Shown: piece after piece, positions 1 to 7,036 of the stretch
Layout: every line of letters begins with the position of its first letter
Position numbering within the stretch: the stretch's first letter is position 1
Origin: an uncultured Collinsella sp.
GTDB lineage: Bacteria; Actinomycetota; Coriobacteriia; Coriobacteriales; Coriobacteriaceae
Reading direction: 5' to 3'
Assembly (NCBI GenBank): GCA_900556285.1
Contig: USOF01000004.1
Coordinates: forward strand, 1-16,127
Length of the DNA stretch: 16,127 bases
Position numbers and translations under genes: made by a program
The notes under the pieces: model-generated
Told to the model about the DNA's origin: nothing
The model's input: the letters and a program-made list of their open reading frames with translations, nothing else
The model's database searches: none

Positions 1-1415
1 TTCCCGTGCGTTTTGCGGCGACCAAGCTGGTTGAGGGCGACGAGCTGGTGACCGAGGCGCTTCACCTGGACCGCAACGAGCTCGACGCCATCGAGCACAT
101 CATTAGCCAAATGGAGGGCGAGGCCGGCACCGACCGTCTATCTGCGCTGGCTGACATGCGCTTCGGCTTTATCGGCGACGTGTGCGGGCGTTGCGTCGTC
201 AAGCCGCACGAGAGCCGCGAGCACGTGCGCTCCGTCAAGATTGACCGCATCCTGACGGGTCGCTACACGGCTATCCCGGCGTTCCTGGTGATCATGGGTC
301 TCGTCTTTTGGCTGACGTTTGGCGTGATCGGCGCGGCGTTGCAGGGACTTATGGAGGACGGCATCGCTGCCATCATCGCCTCGGCCGATGCGGGTCTCAA
401 GGCGTTCGGCACCAACGACGTAGTGCGCTCGCTGGCTGTCGACGGCGTGCTTACGGGCGTGGGCAGCGTGCTGACCTTCCTGCCGATTATCGTCGTGCTC
501 TTTTTGTTCCTCTCCATTCTGGAGGACTCGGGCTACATGGCGCGTGTTGCCTTTGTCATGGATAAGGTGCTGCGCCGCTTTGGCCTTTCGGGCCGCAGCT
601 TTGTGCCCATGCTCGTCGGGTTTGGCTGCACCGTGCCGGCTATCATGTCGACCCGTACGCTCCCATCCGAGCACGACCGCAAGATGACCGTCATGCTCAC
701 GCCGTTCATGAGCTGCTCGGCCAAGCTGCCGGTTTACGGCTTGCTGTGCGGAGCATTCTTCCCGCAGGCGACGGTCCCCGCCATGGTCTCGCTCTATCTG
801 ATTGGCATTGCGGTTGGTTGCATCGCGGCTTTGGTGCTTAACCGCACGGCATTTAAAGGCGACCCGGTGCCGTTTATCATGGAGCTTCCCAATTACCGCC
901 TGCCGAGCGTCAAGACGACGGTGATGCTGGCATGGGATAAGGCCAAAGACTTTATTACCAAAGCCTTTACCATTATCTTTGCTGCTACCGTGGTCATCTG
1001 GTTCCTTCAGACGTTCGACATTCGCTTTAATGTGGTCGCCGATCAGTCGCAGAGTCTACTTGCCGGTCTGGGTAGCATTATCGCGCCGGCGCTGGCACCG
1101 CTCGGCTTTGGCGACTGGCGTGCATCCACGGCGCTCGTCACCGGACTTATCGCCAAGGAGAGCGTCATCTCGACCCTCACGGTGCTTTTGGGCGCGACCT
1201 CGCCTGCGGTGTTGTCGACCATGTTTTCGCCGTTCACCGCCTACGTGTTTTTGGTCTTCACGCTGCTGTATCCGCCCTGCGTGGCTGCCATCGGCGCCGT
1301 CAAGAGCGAGCTGGGCGCGCGCTACGCCGTGGCCGTATTCGCATTTCAAGTGACGGTCGCCTGGATCGTGGCGTTTGTCGTGCATTCGGCAGGTATATTG
1401 CTGGGGTTGGCTTAG
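1..1415 (+). CDS. feoB: Ferrous iron transport protein B, C-terminal part (5' truncated by contig start)
   Basis: FeoB is the GTP-driven inner-membrane Fe(II) importer. The reading frame is already open at base 3, so the start, the GTPase domain and most of the GDI helical domain lie outside the window; a GTG at 6 is not a credible start. Counting that Val as residue 1, the fragment opens with the end of the GDI region (RFAATKLVEGD), then has a long hydrophobic permease part from about residue 88. Family signatures are clear: SILEDSGYMARVAFVMD (170-186), GFGCTVPAIMSTR (205-217), PFMSCSAKLPVY (233-244, the Cys-containing gate motif) and AKESVISTL (383-391). The C-terminus is intact (stop TAG at 1413-1415) and lacks a Cys-rich tail. 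A partner feoA, if present, would be off the left edge. The next gene on the same strand has its own promoter, so they are probably not one operon. Confidence 0.96.
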   Translation, partial: PVRFAATKLVEGDELVTEALHLDRNELDAIEHIISQMEGEAGTDRLSALADMRFGFIGDVCGRCVVKPHESREHVRSVKIDRILTGRYTAIPAFLVIMGLVFWLTFGVIGAALQGLMEDGIAAIIASADAGLKAFGTNDVVRSLAVDGVLTGVGSVLTFLPIIVVLFLFLSILEDSGYMARVAFVMDKVLRRFGLSGRSFVPMLVGFGCTVPAIMSTRTLPSEHDRKMTVMLTPFMSCSAKLPVYGLLCGAFFPQATVPAMVSLYLIGIAVGCIAALVLNRTAFKGDPVPFIMELPNYRLPSVKTTVMLAWDKAKDFITKAFTIIFAATVVIWFLQTFDIRFNVVADQSQSLLAGLGSIIAPALAPLGFGDWRASTALVTGLIAKESVISTLTVLLGATSPAVLSTMFSPFTAYVFLVFTLLYPPCVAAIGAVKSELGARYAVAVFAFQVTVAWIVAFVVHSAGILLGLA

Positions 1416-1457
1416 TTATTTATTGACGGCGCAACCTCTGTGTATCGAATTGTTTTC

Positions 1458-1490
1458 GGCCCCGCATCTGTTGCTGACGGATGCGGGGCC
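1458..1490 (+). terminator. 11-bp GC-rich hairpin after feoB, weak U-tract
   Basis: GGCCCCGCATC (1458-1468) pairs perfectly with GATGCGGGGCC (1480-1490) around an 11-nt loop. It lies 43 bp past the feoB stop and is the only terminator-like structure there. The sequence after the stem (GTTGCTATAT) is a poor U-tract, so termination may be partial. The loop and the downstream flank also carry the promoter proposed for the next gene. Confidence 0.6.
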
Positions 1491-1503
1491 GTTGCTATAT
1501 AAT
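1474..1503 (+). promoter_or_regulatory. Putative promoter of the SotB-type transporter gene
   Basis: A perfect -10 hexamer TATAAT (1498-1503) stands 18 bp downstream of a -35-like CTGACG (1474-1479, 4 of 6 consensus bases). The -35 lies in the loop of the feoB-terminal hairpin and the -10 begins 8 bp after its stem. Predicted transcription start is near 1510, giving a leader of about 27 nt before the ATG at 1537. Confidence 0.6.
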
Positions 1504-1536
1504 CGCCTCCGCTCAAAACGATTGGAGACGTTATAT

Positions 1537-2733
1537 ATGACTCAGGCAAGGCAAGACGGCATCACGCTCAAGCAGTGGCTCCCGCTCATCGGACTCACCT
1601 GCTGCGCCTTCGTGTTCAACACGTCGGAGTTTATGCCCATCGGTCTTTTGACTGACATCGCCGCGTCGTTCTCGCTCACCGAGTCCCAAGCCGGCATCAT
1701 GATCTCGGTCTATGCCTGGGGCGTCATGCTGCTGTCGCTGCCGCTCATGGTGTTCGCTTCGCGCTTTGAGTTCAAGCGGATGCTGCTGGGCGTGCTGGCC
1801 GTGTTTTCGCTGGGCCAGTTTCTGTCCGCTGTGGCGCCGACTTATCCCATCCTGGTCTGTGCGCGCCTGGTGGTCGCTTGCGCACATGCCGTGTTCTGGT
1901 CGGTCGCTTCGATTATGGCCTCGCGCCTGGTCGACACGCGCCACGGGGCGCTCGCCATCAGCATGATCGCTACGGGCTCGTCCATCGCGCAGATCTTTGG
2001 TCTGCCCCTCGGTCGCGCTATTGGCTTGGCCGTGGGCTGGCGCATGACGTTTGCCGTGGTCGGGGTCCTCTCGGCCATCGCGGTCGTCTACCAGGCGACC
2101 GTGTTCCCGGCCATGCCGGCGGGCGAGCGCTTTACCGTCAAACAGTTGCCCGAGCTGCTCAAGAACCCGCTCCTGATCGCGCTCTACGCAGTCACGGTCT
2201 TCATGGCGACCGGCTATTACGCAAGCTACAGCTATATCGAGCCCTTCCTGGCGCAGGTCGCGCACGTCGATGCGGGCGCCATTACCATGACGCTGACGGC
2301 GTTTGGCTGCTCTGGTTTGCTCGGAAGCTGGCTGTTTGGCCGCCTGTTCGATGGGCATCGCTTCCCGTTCTTGGCTATCACGCTCTCCGGCGTGCCGGTG
2401 GCCCTGCTGCTCATGGGGCCGGCCGCATCGTCGCTCGTGACAGTGCTTGCCGTCTGCGCACTGTGGGGTTGCTGCGCCACGGCCTTTAACGTGGCGTTTC
2501 AGGCCGAGCTCATCAAGCACACGCCGGCAGATTCGTCGGCCGTCGCCATGTCAATCTTCTCGGGCCTGTTCAACCTCGGTATCGGTACGGGCACCGCGAT
2601 CGGTGGCGCCGTGGTTTCGGGCCCCGGTATCGCCTGGATCGGCTGCGCAGGTGGCGCAATCGCCGTCGTGGGCGTCATCCTCGCTATCACGATACTATTC
2701 CCGGCCATACGCCGCGCCAAGCCCGTCGCCTAA
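1537..2733 (+). CDS. MFS transporter, SotB-type sugar efflux family
   Basis: A 398-residue integral membrane protein of the major facilitator superfamily (DHA1-like drug/sugar efflux group). It resembles E. coli SotB (YdeA), an arabinose/IPTG exporter: FNTSEFMPIGLLTDIA (27-42) near the N-terminus, QAGIMISVYAW after it, a GLPLGR motif followed by GWRMTF in the middle, YSYIEPF in the second half and a late SIFSGLFNLGIG stretch all match that family's layout. Length and hydrophobic pattern fit 12 membrane helices. The ATG at 1537 is chosen because GGAG (1524-1527) sits 9 nt upstream and a TATAAT promoter precedes it; the frame is open back to 1375, but that would overlap feoB and has no ribosome site. 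The family assignment is strong. The exported substrate cannot be read from sequence and could be a sugar, a sugar analogue or a drug. Confidence 0.85.
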   Translation: MTQARQDGITLKQWLPLIGLTCCAFVFNTSEFMPIGLLTDIAASFSLTESQAGIMISVYAWGVMLLSLPLMVFASRFEFKRMLLGVLAVFSLGQFLSAVAPTYPILVCARLVVACAHAVFWSVASIMASRLVDTRHGALAISMIATGSSIAQIFGLPLGRAIGLAVGWRMTFAVVGVLSAIAVVYQATVFPAMPAGERFTVKQLPELLKNPLLIALYAVTVFMATGYYASYSYIEPFLAQVAHVDAGAITMTLTAFGCSGLLGSWLFGRLFDGHRFPFLAITLSGVPVALLLMGPAASSLVTVLAVCALWGCCATAFNVAFQAELIKHTPADSSAVAMSIFSGLFNLGIGTGTAIGGAVVSGPGIAWIGCAGGAIAVVGVILAITILFPAIRRAKPVA

Positions 2734-2749
2734 TCACGTCCCCTCATCA

Positions 2750-2814
2750 GTTGCGGTGGAATAGTTCCTGTTTAAGGCCTCTGAAGGCCCAAGCAGGAAC
2801 TATTCCACCGCAAC
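2750..2814. repeat. Long perfect palindrome (21-bp arms) between sotB-like and GH13 genes
   Basis: The left arm 2750-2770 (begins GTTGCGGTGGAATAG) and the right arm 2794-2814 (ends CTATTCCACCGCAAC) are perfect 21-bp inverted repeats. The 23-bp centre holds a second small stem, GGCC (2776-2779) with GGCC (2786-2789). On the plus strand the right arm is followed by TTATTTT (2815-2821), so the RNA form could act as the terminator of the transporter gene, which ends 16 bp upstream. The perfect arms and high length are more than a simple terminator needs and resemble REP-type or MITE-like dispersed palindromes; copy number in the genome is unknown. Confidence 0.85.
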
Positions 2815-2886
2815 TTATTTTGGGGAAGAGGATACAAGCCGGGCATACAATGGATGTCGTTGTGTTGAGCTTACCGGGAGGTTGCT

Positions 2887-4263
2887 ATGTGGGCATACGA
2901 GACGACGTTCTATCAGATCTATCCGCTGGGCTTCTGTGGAGCTCCGCGCGAGAATGCCGCGCCCGTTGCCGAGGATGAGCTCGCCCAGGCTGCCAGCGTC
3001 GCGCCCAACCCCGATGCGCCCATCATGAAAATCGCCCAATGGGCCGACTACCTGCAAGAGCTCGGTATTGGCGCTGTGCTGATCAACCCGCCGCTCGAGT
3101 CTGATAGCCACGGCTATGATACGCGCAGCCTGCGCCATATCGACCGCCGCCTGGGTGGGGATGCCGATTTTGCCGCCGTATGCGAGACGCTGCACGCCCA
3201 TGGCATCCGCGTGGTGCTCGATGCCGTCTTCAACCACGTCGGTCGCGGCTTTTGGGCCTTCCGTGATGTGCGGGAGCGCAAGTGGGACTCGCCCTACAAG
3301 GACTGGTTCCACATTAGCTTTGATGGCGACTCCTGCTATGGTGACGGCTTTTGGTACGAGGGTTGGGAAGGCCATTTTGAGCTTGTGAAGCTCAACCTGC
3401 AAAATCCCGCTGTGGTCGATTACCTGCTTGAGTCCGTGCGCCGCTGGGCCGAAGTCTTTGGCGTCGACGGTCTGCGCCTGGACGTCGCCTATATGCTCGA
3501 TCGCGATTTTATGCGCCGCCTGCATACTTTTACCCGTGAGCTCAAGTCCGACTTTGTGCTGATTGGTGAGACGCTCCACGGCGACTACAATCAGATCGTC
3601 AACGACGAGATGCTCGACTCGTGCACCAACTACGAGTGCTACAAGGGCCTGTACTCCAGCTTTAACTCGGTCAACATGTTCGAGATCGCCCATTCGCTGC
3701 ACCGCCAGTTTGGCGGCGATCCGTGGTGCATCTACCGCGGCAAACATCTGCTGTCGTTTGTCGACAACCACGACGTGCCGCGCCTGGCGAGCATCCTCAC
3801 CGACAAGTCGTGCCTGCGTCCCGCCTATGGCATGCTCTTTGGCATGCCGGGCATCCCGTGCGTCTACTATGGCAGCGAGTGGGGAATTGCCGGCGAAAAG
3901 GGCGGCCCCGATGGCGACTGGGCACTGCGACCTGCGCTCAATGAGCCTGCGCCCAACGAGCTGACGGCGTTCATCACGCAGCTTGCGTACCTTCGCTCGG
4001 CCGACGACGCGGCTGCCCGTGCTCTCAACTACGGTGCCTACCGCAACGTGGTGATCCAGAACAAGCAGCTGCTGTTCGAGCGCGCCTGTGACGGCGCGAC
4101 GGTACTCGTGGCGGTGAATGCCGTGGGTGAGCCTTACACCTTTGGCGCCGGCGAGCTCAACGGCTCCTTCGTCGACCTGCTTGCCGACGATGCGCCCACG
4201 GTCGAGCTGACGGGTACCCTTGAGCTTGCACCCTACGAGGTGCGCTATCTGTTGAGAGCCTAG
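2887..4263 (+). CDS. Cytoplasmic alpha-amylase-family glycoside hydrolase (GH13)
   Basis: A 458-residue GH13 enzyme that retains the full catalytic set: region I DAVFNHV (112-118), region II GLRLDVAYM with Arg197 and nucleophile Asp199, region III LIGETLHG with acid/base Glu228, and region IV FVDNHD (291-296) with His295 and transition-state Asp296. It begins YETTFYQIYPLGFCGAP, a typical TIM-barrel first strand. There is no signal peptide, so it probably acts inside the cell on imported maltodextrins or on glycogen; exact specificity (alpha-amylase, maltogenic or alpha-glucosidase-like) cannot be decided. Residues 22-47 are an Ala/Pro-rich stretch between the first strand and the rest of the barrel, and a short beta domain follows the barrel. 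GGGAGG (2876-2881) lies 5 nt before the ATG. A -10-like TACAAT (2846-2851) has no good -35. The next gene starts 3 nt after the stop, so the two are likely cotranscribed. Confidence 0.93.
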   Translation: MWAYETTFYQIYPLGFCGAPRENAAPVAEDELAQAASVAPNPDAPIMKIAQWADYLQELGIGAVLINPPLESDSHGYDTRSLRHIDRRLGGDADFAAVCETLHAHGIRVVLDAVFNHVGRGFWAFRDVRERKWDSPYKDWFHISFDGDSCYGDGFWYEGWEGHFELVKLNLQNPAVVDYLLESVRRWAEVFGVDGLRLDVAYMLDRDFMRRLHTFTRELKSDFVLIGETLHGDYNQIVNDEMLDSCTNYECYKGLYSSFNSVNMFEIAHSLHRQFGGDPWCIYRGKHLLSFVDNHDVPRLASILTDKSCLRPAYGMLFGMPGIPCVYYGSEWGIAGEKGGPDGDWALRPALNEPAPNELTAFITQLAYLRSADDAAARALNYGAYRNVVIQNKQLLFERACDGATVLVAVNAVGEPYTFGAGELNGSFVDLLADDAPTVELTGTLELAPYEVRYLLRA

Positions 4264-4266
4264 CCC

Positions 4267-4830
4267 ATGGCCGTGTCTAACGAGGGCTATCAACATATTG
4301 AGCATGGGTTTGAGCCCGTGTTCGACCAGCACTCGCGCGTTTTGGTGCTCGGGTCGTTTCCCTCGGTGCTTTCGCGCGCCAATGCCTTTTATTACGGCAA
4401 CCCTCAGAATCGCTTTTGGCGCGTGATGGCCGCGTGCCTCGGTGTGCCTGTGCCACCCAACGAGGGCGACCCTTTGGCAAGTGGTGAGCCCGCGACGCTC
4501 GATGCCTCCATTGCCGCCAAGCGGGCCATGCTGCTGAGCGGCGGCGTGGCCCTGTGGGATGTGATCGAGAGCTGCGACATTAAGGGCTCGAGCGACGCGA
4601 GCATTCATAACGTTGTGCCGGCACATATCGAGCGCATTACCGATGCCGCGCCGATCGAGGTCGTTGTCTGTAACGGCGGTACGGCAGGGCGACTCTACAA
4701 ACGCTATCTACAAGAGCGGACGGGGCTACCCGCCATCGTGCTGCCGTCGACGAGTCCTGCCAACGCGGCGTGGCGTTTGGAGCGGCTTGTCGAGCGTTGG
4801 CACGAAGCCGTTGACTGGGCTGTTATTTAA
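4267..4830 (+). CDS. DNA-deoxyinosine (hypoxanthine-DNA) glycosylase, UDG superfamily family 6
   Basis: A 187-residue protein with the signature blocks of the hypoxanthine-DNA glycosylase group of the uracil-DNA glycosylase superfamily: VLVLGSFPSVLSR (25-37), FYYGNPQNRFW (41-51), ALWDVIESCDIKGSSD (95-110) and the late LPSTSPANA (159-167). Enzymes of this family excise deaminated adenine (hypoxanthine) from DNA to start base excision repair. Length matches the family. The ATG at 4267 follows the GH13 stop by 3 nt, and only a weak GAGAG (4253-4257) can serve as ribosome site, so translational coupling is likely. The link to a glycosidase is positional; no functional link is evident. The stop at 4828-4830 is one base from the stop of the minus-strand gene that follows. 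Confidence 0.9.
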   Translation: MAVSNEGYQHIEHGFEPVFDQHSRVLVLGSFPSVLSRANAFYYGNPQNRFWRVMAACLGVPVPPNEGDPLASGEPATLDASIAAKRAMLLSGGVALWDVIESCDIKGSSDASIHNVVPAHIERITDAAPIEVVVCNGGTAGRLYKRYLQERTGLPAIVLPSTSPANAAWRLERLVERWHEAVDWAVI

Positions 4831-4831
4831 T

Positions 4832-5494
4832 TTAGATTTTTGTTTGAGCGTGGGCGCCCAGACGTTTCAGAACGCCTCGCCAGATCGGCGCGGGCACGGC
4901 TGGCTCGGCGCAAACCATGCCGTCGGTGTCGACGTTGGCGGCATTGCCGCCGCCAAGTCGCTGTGCATGCTCGACGGAGCAGCCCATGCGCACAGCGCCC
5001 ACAAGCTTATCCATGGCCTCCGAAAATGGTCGGCGCAAGAGGCCCATGCGTGGGGAATGGCGAAGCGCCGCAATGCCGCTGCCAGCGCAGATGGCAACGC
5101 CGCCACACCACAATTGGTCATGGCGCTCACATGCCTTGTGCAGGCGAACGGCGGTCTCACGCGCCTGCTCAGTGCCCTCTTGTGCGGCTCGAATCGCGGC
5201 ATAGACGCGCGTTCCCGTACCGCCAAAGCGCTCAAGCGCCTGCTCGATAGCTGTCAACGTCTCATCGTCAGCCACATCTTCAATGGCCAGCACGATGCCA
5301 TCGGCAACGCTGCCGGTGTCATTTGCCTTCAAGTCGACTGGGCGGGGGAGTACGGTGCCGGAAAGCTGTGCATAGGCGGTGATGGCATCCTGCAGGTCCC
5401 AGAGCAAAAACTCAAGATCGGCGCTATTGGGAATGCTGATATACGCAATGGTTTGCAGCGTTTTTGGTACATCGCCGCGCGCGGTCGGCTCCAT
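4832..5494 (-). CDS. Unrecognised protein of 220 residues
   Basis: I do not recognise this family with confidence. The gene looks real: AAAGGAGG lies 4 nt before the ATG (complement of 5499-5506), the frame is intact, and it fills the space between two solid genes without overlap. The protein is soluble, about 220 residues, without signal peptide or membrane helix. The N-terminal half begins with a beta-strand-like TIAYISIPN and has an acidic middle (AIEDVADDETLTAIEQALE). The C-terminal half has two nearby Cys residues and a Gly-rich segment (LWCGGVAICAGSG), then RRPFSEAMDKLVGAVRMG. That C-terminal pattern is faintly like flavodoxin-fold FMN reductases, but no FMN-binding motif is clear at the N-terminus, so this is only a suggestion. 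It is transcribed divergently from the aminotransferase and convergently with the DNA glycosylase. Confidence 0.75.
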   Translation of the reverse strand: MEPTARGDVPKTLQTIAYISIPNSADLEFLLWDLQDAITAYAQLSGTVLPRPVDLKANDTGSVADGIVLAIEDVADDETLTAIEQALERFGGTGTRVYAAIRAAQEGTEQARETAVRLHKACERHDQLWCGGVAICAGSGIAALRHSPRMGLLRRPFSEAMDKLVGAVRMGCSVEHAQRLGGGNAANVDTDGMVCAEPAVPAPIWRGVLKRLGAHAQTKI

Positions 5495-5536
5495 GCTGCC
5501 TCCTTTCCGGTTGGTTTCCGTTTAGGTTACACCGTC

Positions 5537-5561
5537 CGGCGGCGCCCCGCCGCGCTATCCT
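5537..5561. promoter_or_regulatory. GC dyad and -10-like box in the divergent intergenic gap
   Basis: The 93-bp gap between the minus-strand gene and the aminotransferase contains a perfect dyad CGGCGG (5537-5542) / CCGCCG (5547-5552) with a 4-base centre, immediately followed by TATCCT (5556-5561), a possible -10 for the aminotransferase 27 bp before its ATG. No convincing -35 is seen. The dyad could be an operator or a small hairpin; support is weak. Confidence 0.3.
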
Positions 5562-5587
5562 AGTGCAACCCTTACGAAAGGAACGCC

Positions 5588-6724
5588 ATGCGACTGCCCA
5601 TGAATACCTCGCTTGCCACGCTCAAGCCCTCCGGTATCCGCCGAATCAACGCGCTCGCCGCCCAGCACCCGGGGTGCATTGCGCTTGCGCTTGGCGAGCC
5701 CGATTTTCCCACGCCCGATGGGATTAGCGCCGAGGTGACCGCCGCACTGGACCGCGGTGACACGCACTATCCGCCCAACAACGGTCGCTCCGCCCTGCGT
5801 GAGGCGTTATCTGCCTACATGGGGGACGCGGGCCTTACGTTTTCGGCCGACGAGGTCATCCTGACCGACGGCGCGACCGAGGCACTGTCGGCAACATTCA
5901 TGGCTATGCTCAACCCCGGCGACGAGGTCATCATCCCCACACCGGCCTTTGGCCTGTACGAGAGCATCGTCGTGGCCAACCACGCCAAAGCTGTCTTTTT
6001 GGATACGGAGCCTGCACAATTTCAGATTGACGAGGACGCACTTCGTGCTTGCGTGACGCCGGCGACCAAAGCCATCGTCATCTGCTCGCCCAACAATCCT
6101 ACGGGCTGCATCCTTGACGCGGCATCGCTCGACGCCGTGGCACGCGTGGCAGACCAGGCGGGCATCTACGTAATCTGCGACGACGTATACAACCGCCTGG
6201 TTTATGTGGATGGCTACGAGCGCTTTGCCCAGCGTCACCCGGAGCTGCGTGAGCAGACGGTAGTCATCGAGAGCTTCTCCAAGCCCTGGGCCATGACCGG
6301 CTGGCGCCTGGGCTGGCTCGTAGCCGCAGCCCCCGTCATCGCCGAGATCGCAAAAGCTCACCAATACCTAGTATCGAGCGCCGTCTCCTTCGAGATGGAC
6401 GCCGCGGCGCGAGCCCTGACCGTCGACCCAACCCCCATGCTCAAAGTCTACCGAGCCCGCCGCGAACGCGTTCTTACAGCCCTCAACAACATGGGCCTCG
6501 ACGTAGTAGAGCCCGCAGGAGCCTTCTACACTTTCCCGAGCATCAAAAAGTTCGGCCTAACCAGCGAAGACTTCTGCATCAAAGCCATCAAAGAGGCCAA
6601 CGTAGCCCTAGTTCCCGGAAACTGCTTCGGAACCGAAGGCCATATCCGCCTAAGCTACTGCGTCTCCGACAAAGACCTAGACGAAGGCCTCCACCGCCTG
6701 TCCACCTTCGTTTCAACCCTGTAG
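5588..6724 (+). CDS. Class I/II PLP-dependent aminotransferase
   Basis: A 378-residue fold-type I aminotransferase of the AspC/PatA-like class. It has the substrate/PLP motifs in order: ALGEPDFPTP (34-43), SPNNPTG (167-173) with the PLP-contacting Asn170, DDVY (198-201) with Asp198 and Tyr201, SFSKPWAMTGWRLGW (229-243) with the Schiff-base Lys232 and phosphate-binding Arg240, and IRLSYC (353-358) with Arg354, which holds the substrate carboxylate. It is cytoplasmic. The amino donor (aspartate, aromatic amino acid, alanine) cannot be assigned. AAAGGA (5577-5582) sits 5 nt before the ATG at 5588; a second ATG at 5600 is possible. The last third of the gene (from about 6360) uses CTA and GTA codons that the first two thirds largely or wholly avoid. 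No classic terminator follows directly; the large inverted repeat downstream is the nearest structure. Confidence 0.92.
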   Translation: MRLPMNTSLATLKPSGIRRINALAAQHPGCIALALGEPDFPTPDGISAEVTAALDRGDTHYPPNNGRSALREALSAYMGDAGLTFSADEVILTDGATEALSATFMAMLNPGDEVIIPTPAFGLYESIVVANHAKAVFLDTEPAQFQIDEDALRACVTPATKAIVICSPNNPTGCILDAASLDAVARVADQAGIYVICDDVYNRLVYVDGYERFAQRHPELREQTVVIESFSKPWAMTGWRLGWLVAAAPVIAEIAKAHQYLVSSAVSFEMDAAARALTVDPTPMLKVYRARRERVLTALNNMGLDVVEPAGAFYTFPSIKKFGLTSEDFCIKAIKEANVALVPGNCFGTEGHIRLSYCVSDKDLDEGLHRLSTFVSTL

Positions 6725-6762
6725 CCATCAGGGACGCAACGCATCAGCCTACCGACATAAGG

Positions 6763-7016
6763 ATTATGCGTGGGGCGCGTCGGTCAACGTAAAACCGGTC
6801 TGCCCCATAGTTGACGCAGGCACGCGCCGCCGAAGGCCAGGCGCAAGGTTTCCGTAGATTCCGCACGAGCCGGAAAGCACTTAATGTGCTTTCCGAGCGA
6901 GCCCAGGACCTGACCGAGCGGAAACCTTGCGCCTGGCCTTCGGCGGAGCGTGTCGGATGGTGGAATTGTGTGCAGCCCGGTTTTCCGTTGACCGACGCCG
7001 GGGTCCCCGCCATAAT
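6763..7016. repeat. Large imperfect inverted repeat (about 250 bp) containing the rplJ promoter
   Basis: This fills most of the 508-bp gene-free stretch 6725-7232. Three nested arm pairs share one centre near 6887: outer 6777-6803 with 6972-6998 (25 of 27 complementary), middle 6821-6854 with 6919-6952 (33 of 34), and inner CGGAAAGCAC (6871-6880) with GTGCTTTCCG (6886-6895). Dyad symmetry also reaches ATTATG (6763-6768) on the left and CATAAT (7011-7016) on the right. The right end carries the rplJ promoter. No open reading frame with a ribosome site lies inside. It may be a non-autonomous mobile element (MITE-like), an inverted duplication of the promoter region, or a structural or regulatory palindrome. 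Confidence 0.85.
6988..7016 (+). promoter_or_regulatory. Promoter of the rplJ-rplL operon
   Basis: TTGACC (6988-6993) and CATAAT (7011-7016), each 5 of 6 consensus bases, are separated by exactly 17 bp. Predicted start is near 7023, just before the L10 leader, giving a leader of about 210 nt. The -35 lies inside the right outer arm of the inverted repeat, and the spacer itself has a short palindrome, CGGGG T CCCCG (6999-7009). Confidence 0.75.
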
Positions 7017-7036
7017 ACTTTCGGTTCACGCACGAA

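Noticed and set aside
1375..1536. Upstream extension of the MFS reading frame
   Set aside because: It would overlap feoB and run through the hairpin and promoter; the ATG at 1537 has a ribosome site.
1531..2520. 329-codon minus-strand open frame opposite the MFS gene
   Set aside because: Highly charged shadow translation without motif or ribosome site; the plus-strand MFS protein is clear.
2815..4626. 603-codon minus-strand open frame opposite the GH13 and glycosylase genes
   Set aside because: Codon-aligned antisense shadow of two well-identified genes, with low-complexity His/Arg/Val-rich composition and no family motif.
4613..5563. 316-codon plus-strand open frame across the convergent junction
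   Set aside because: It overlaps the glycosylase gene and the minus-strand gene, has no ribosome site and shows no recognisable domain; the minus-strand gene has AAAGGAGG and a tidy fit.
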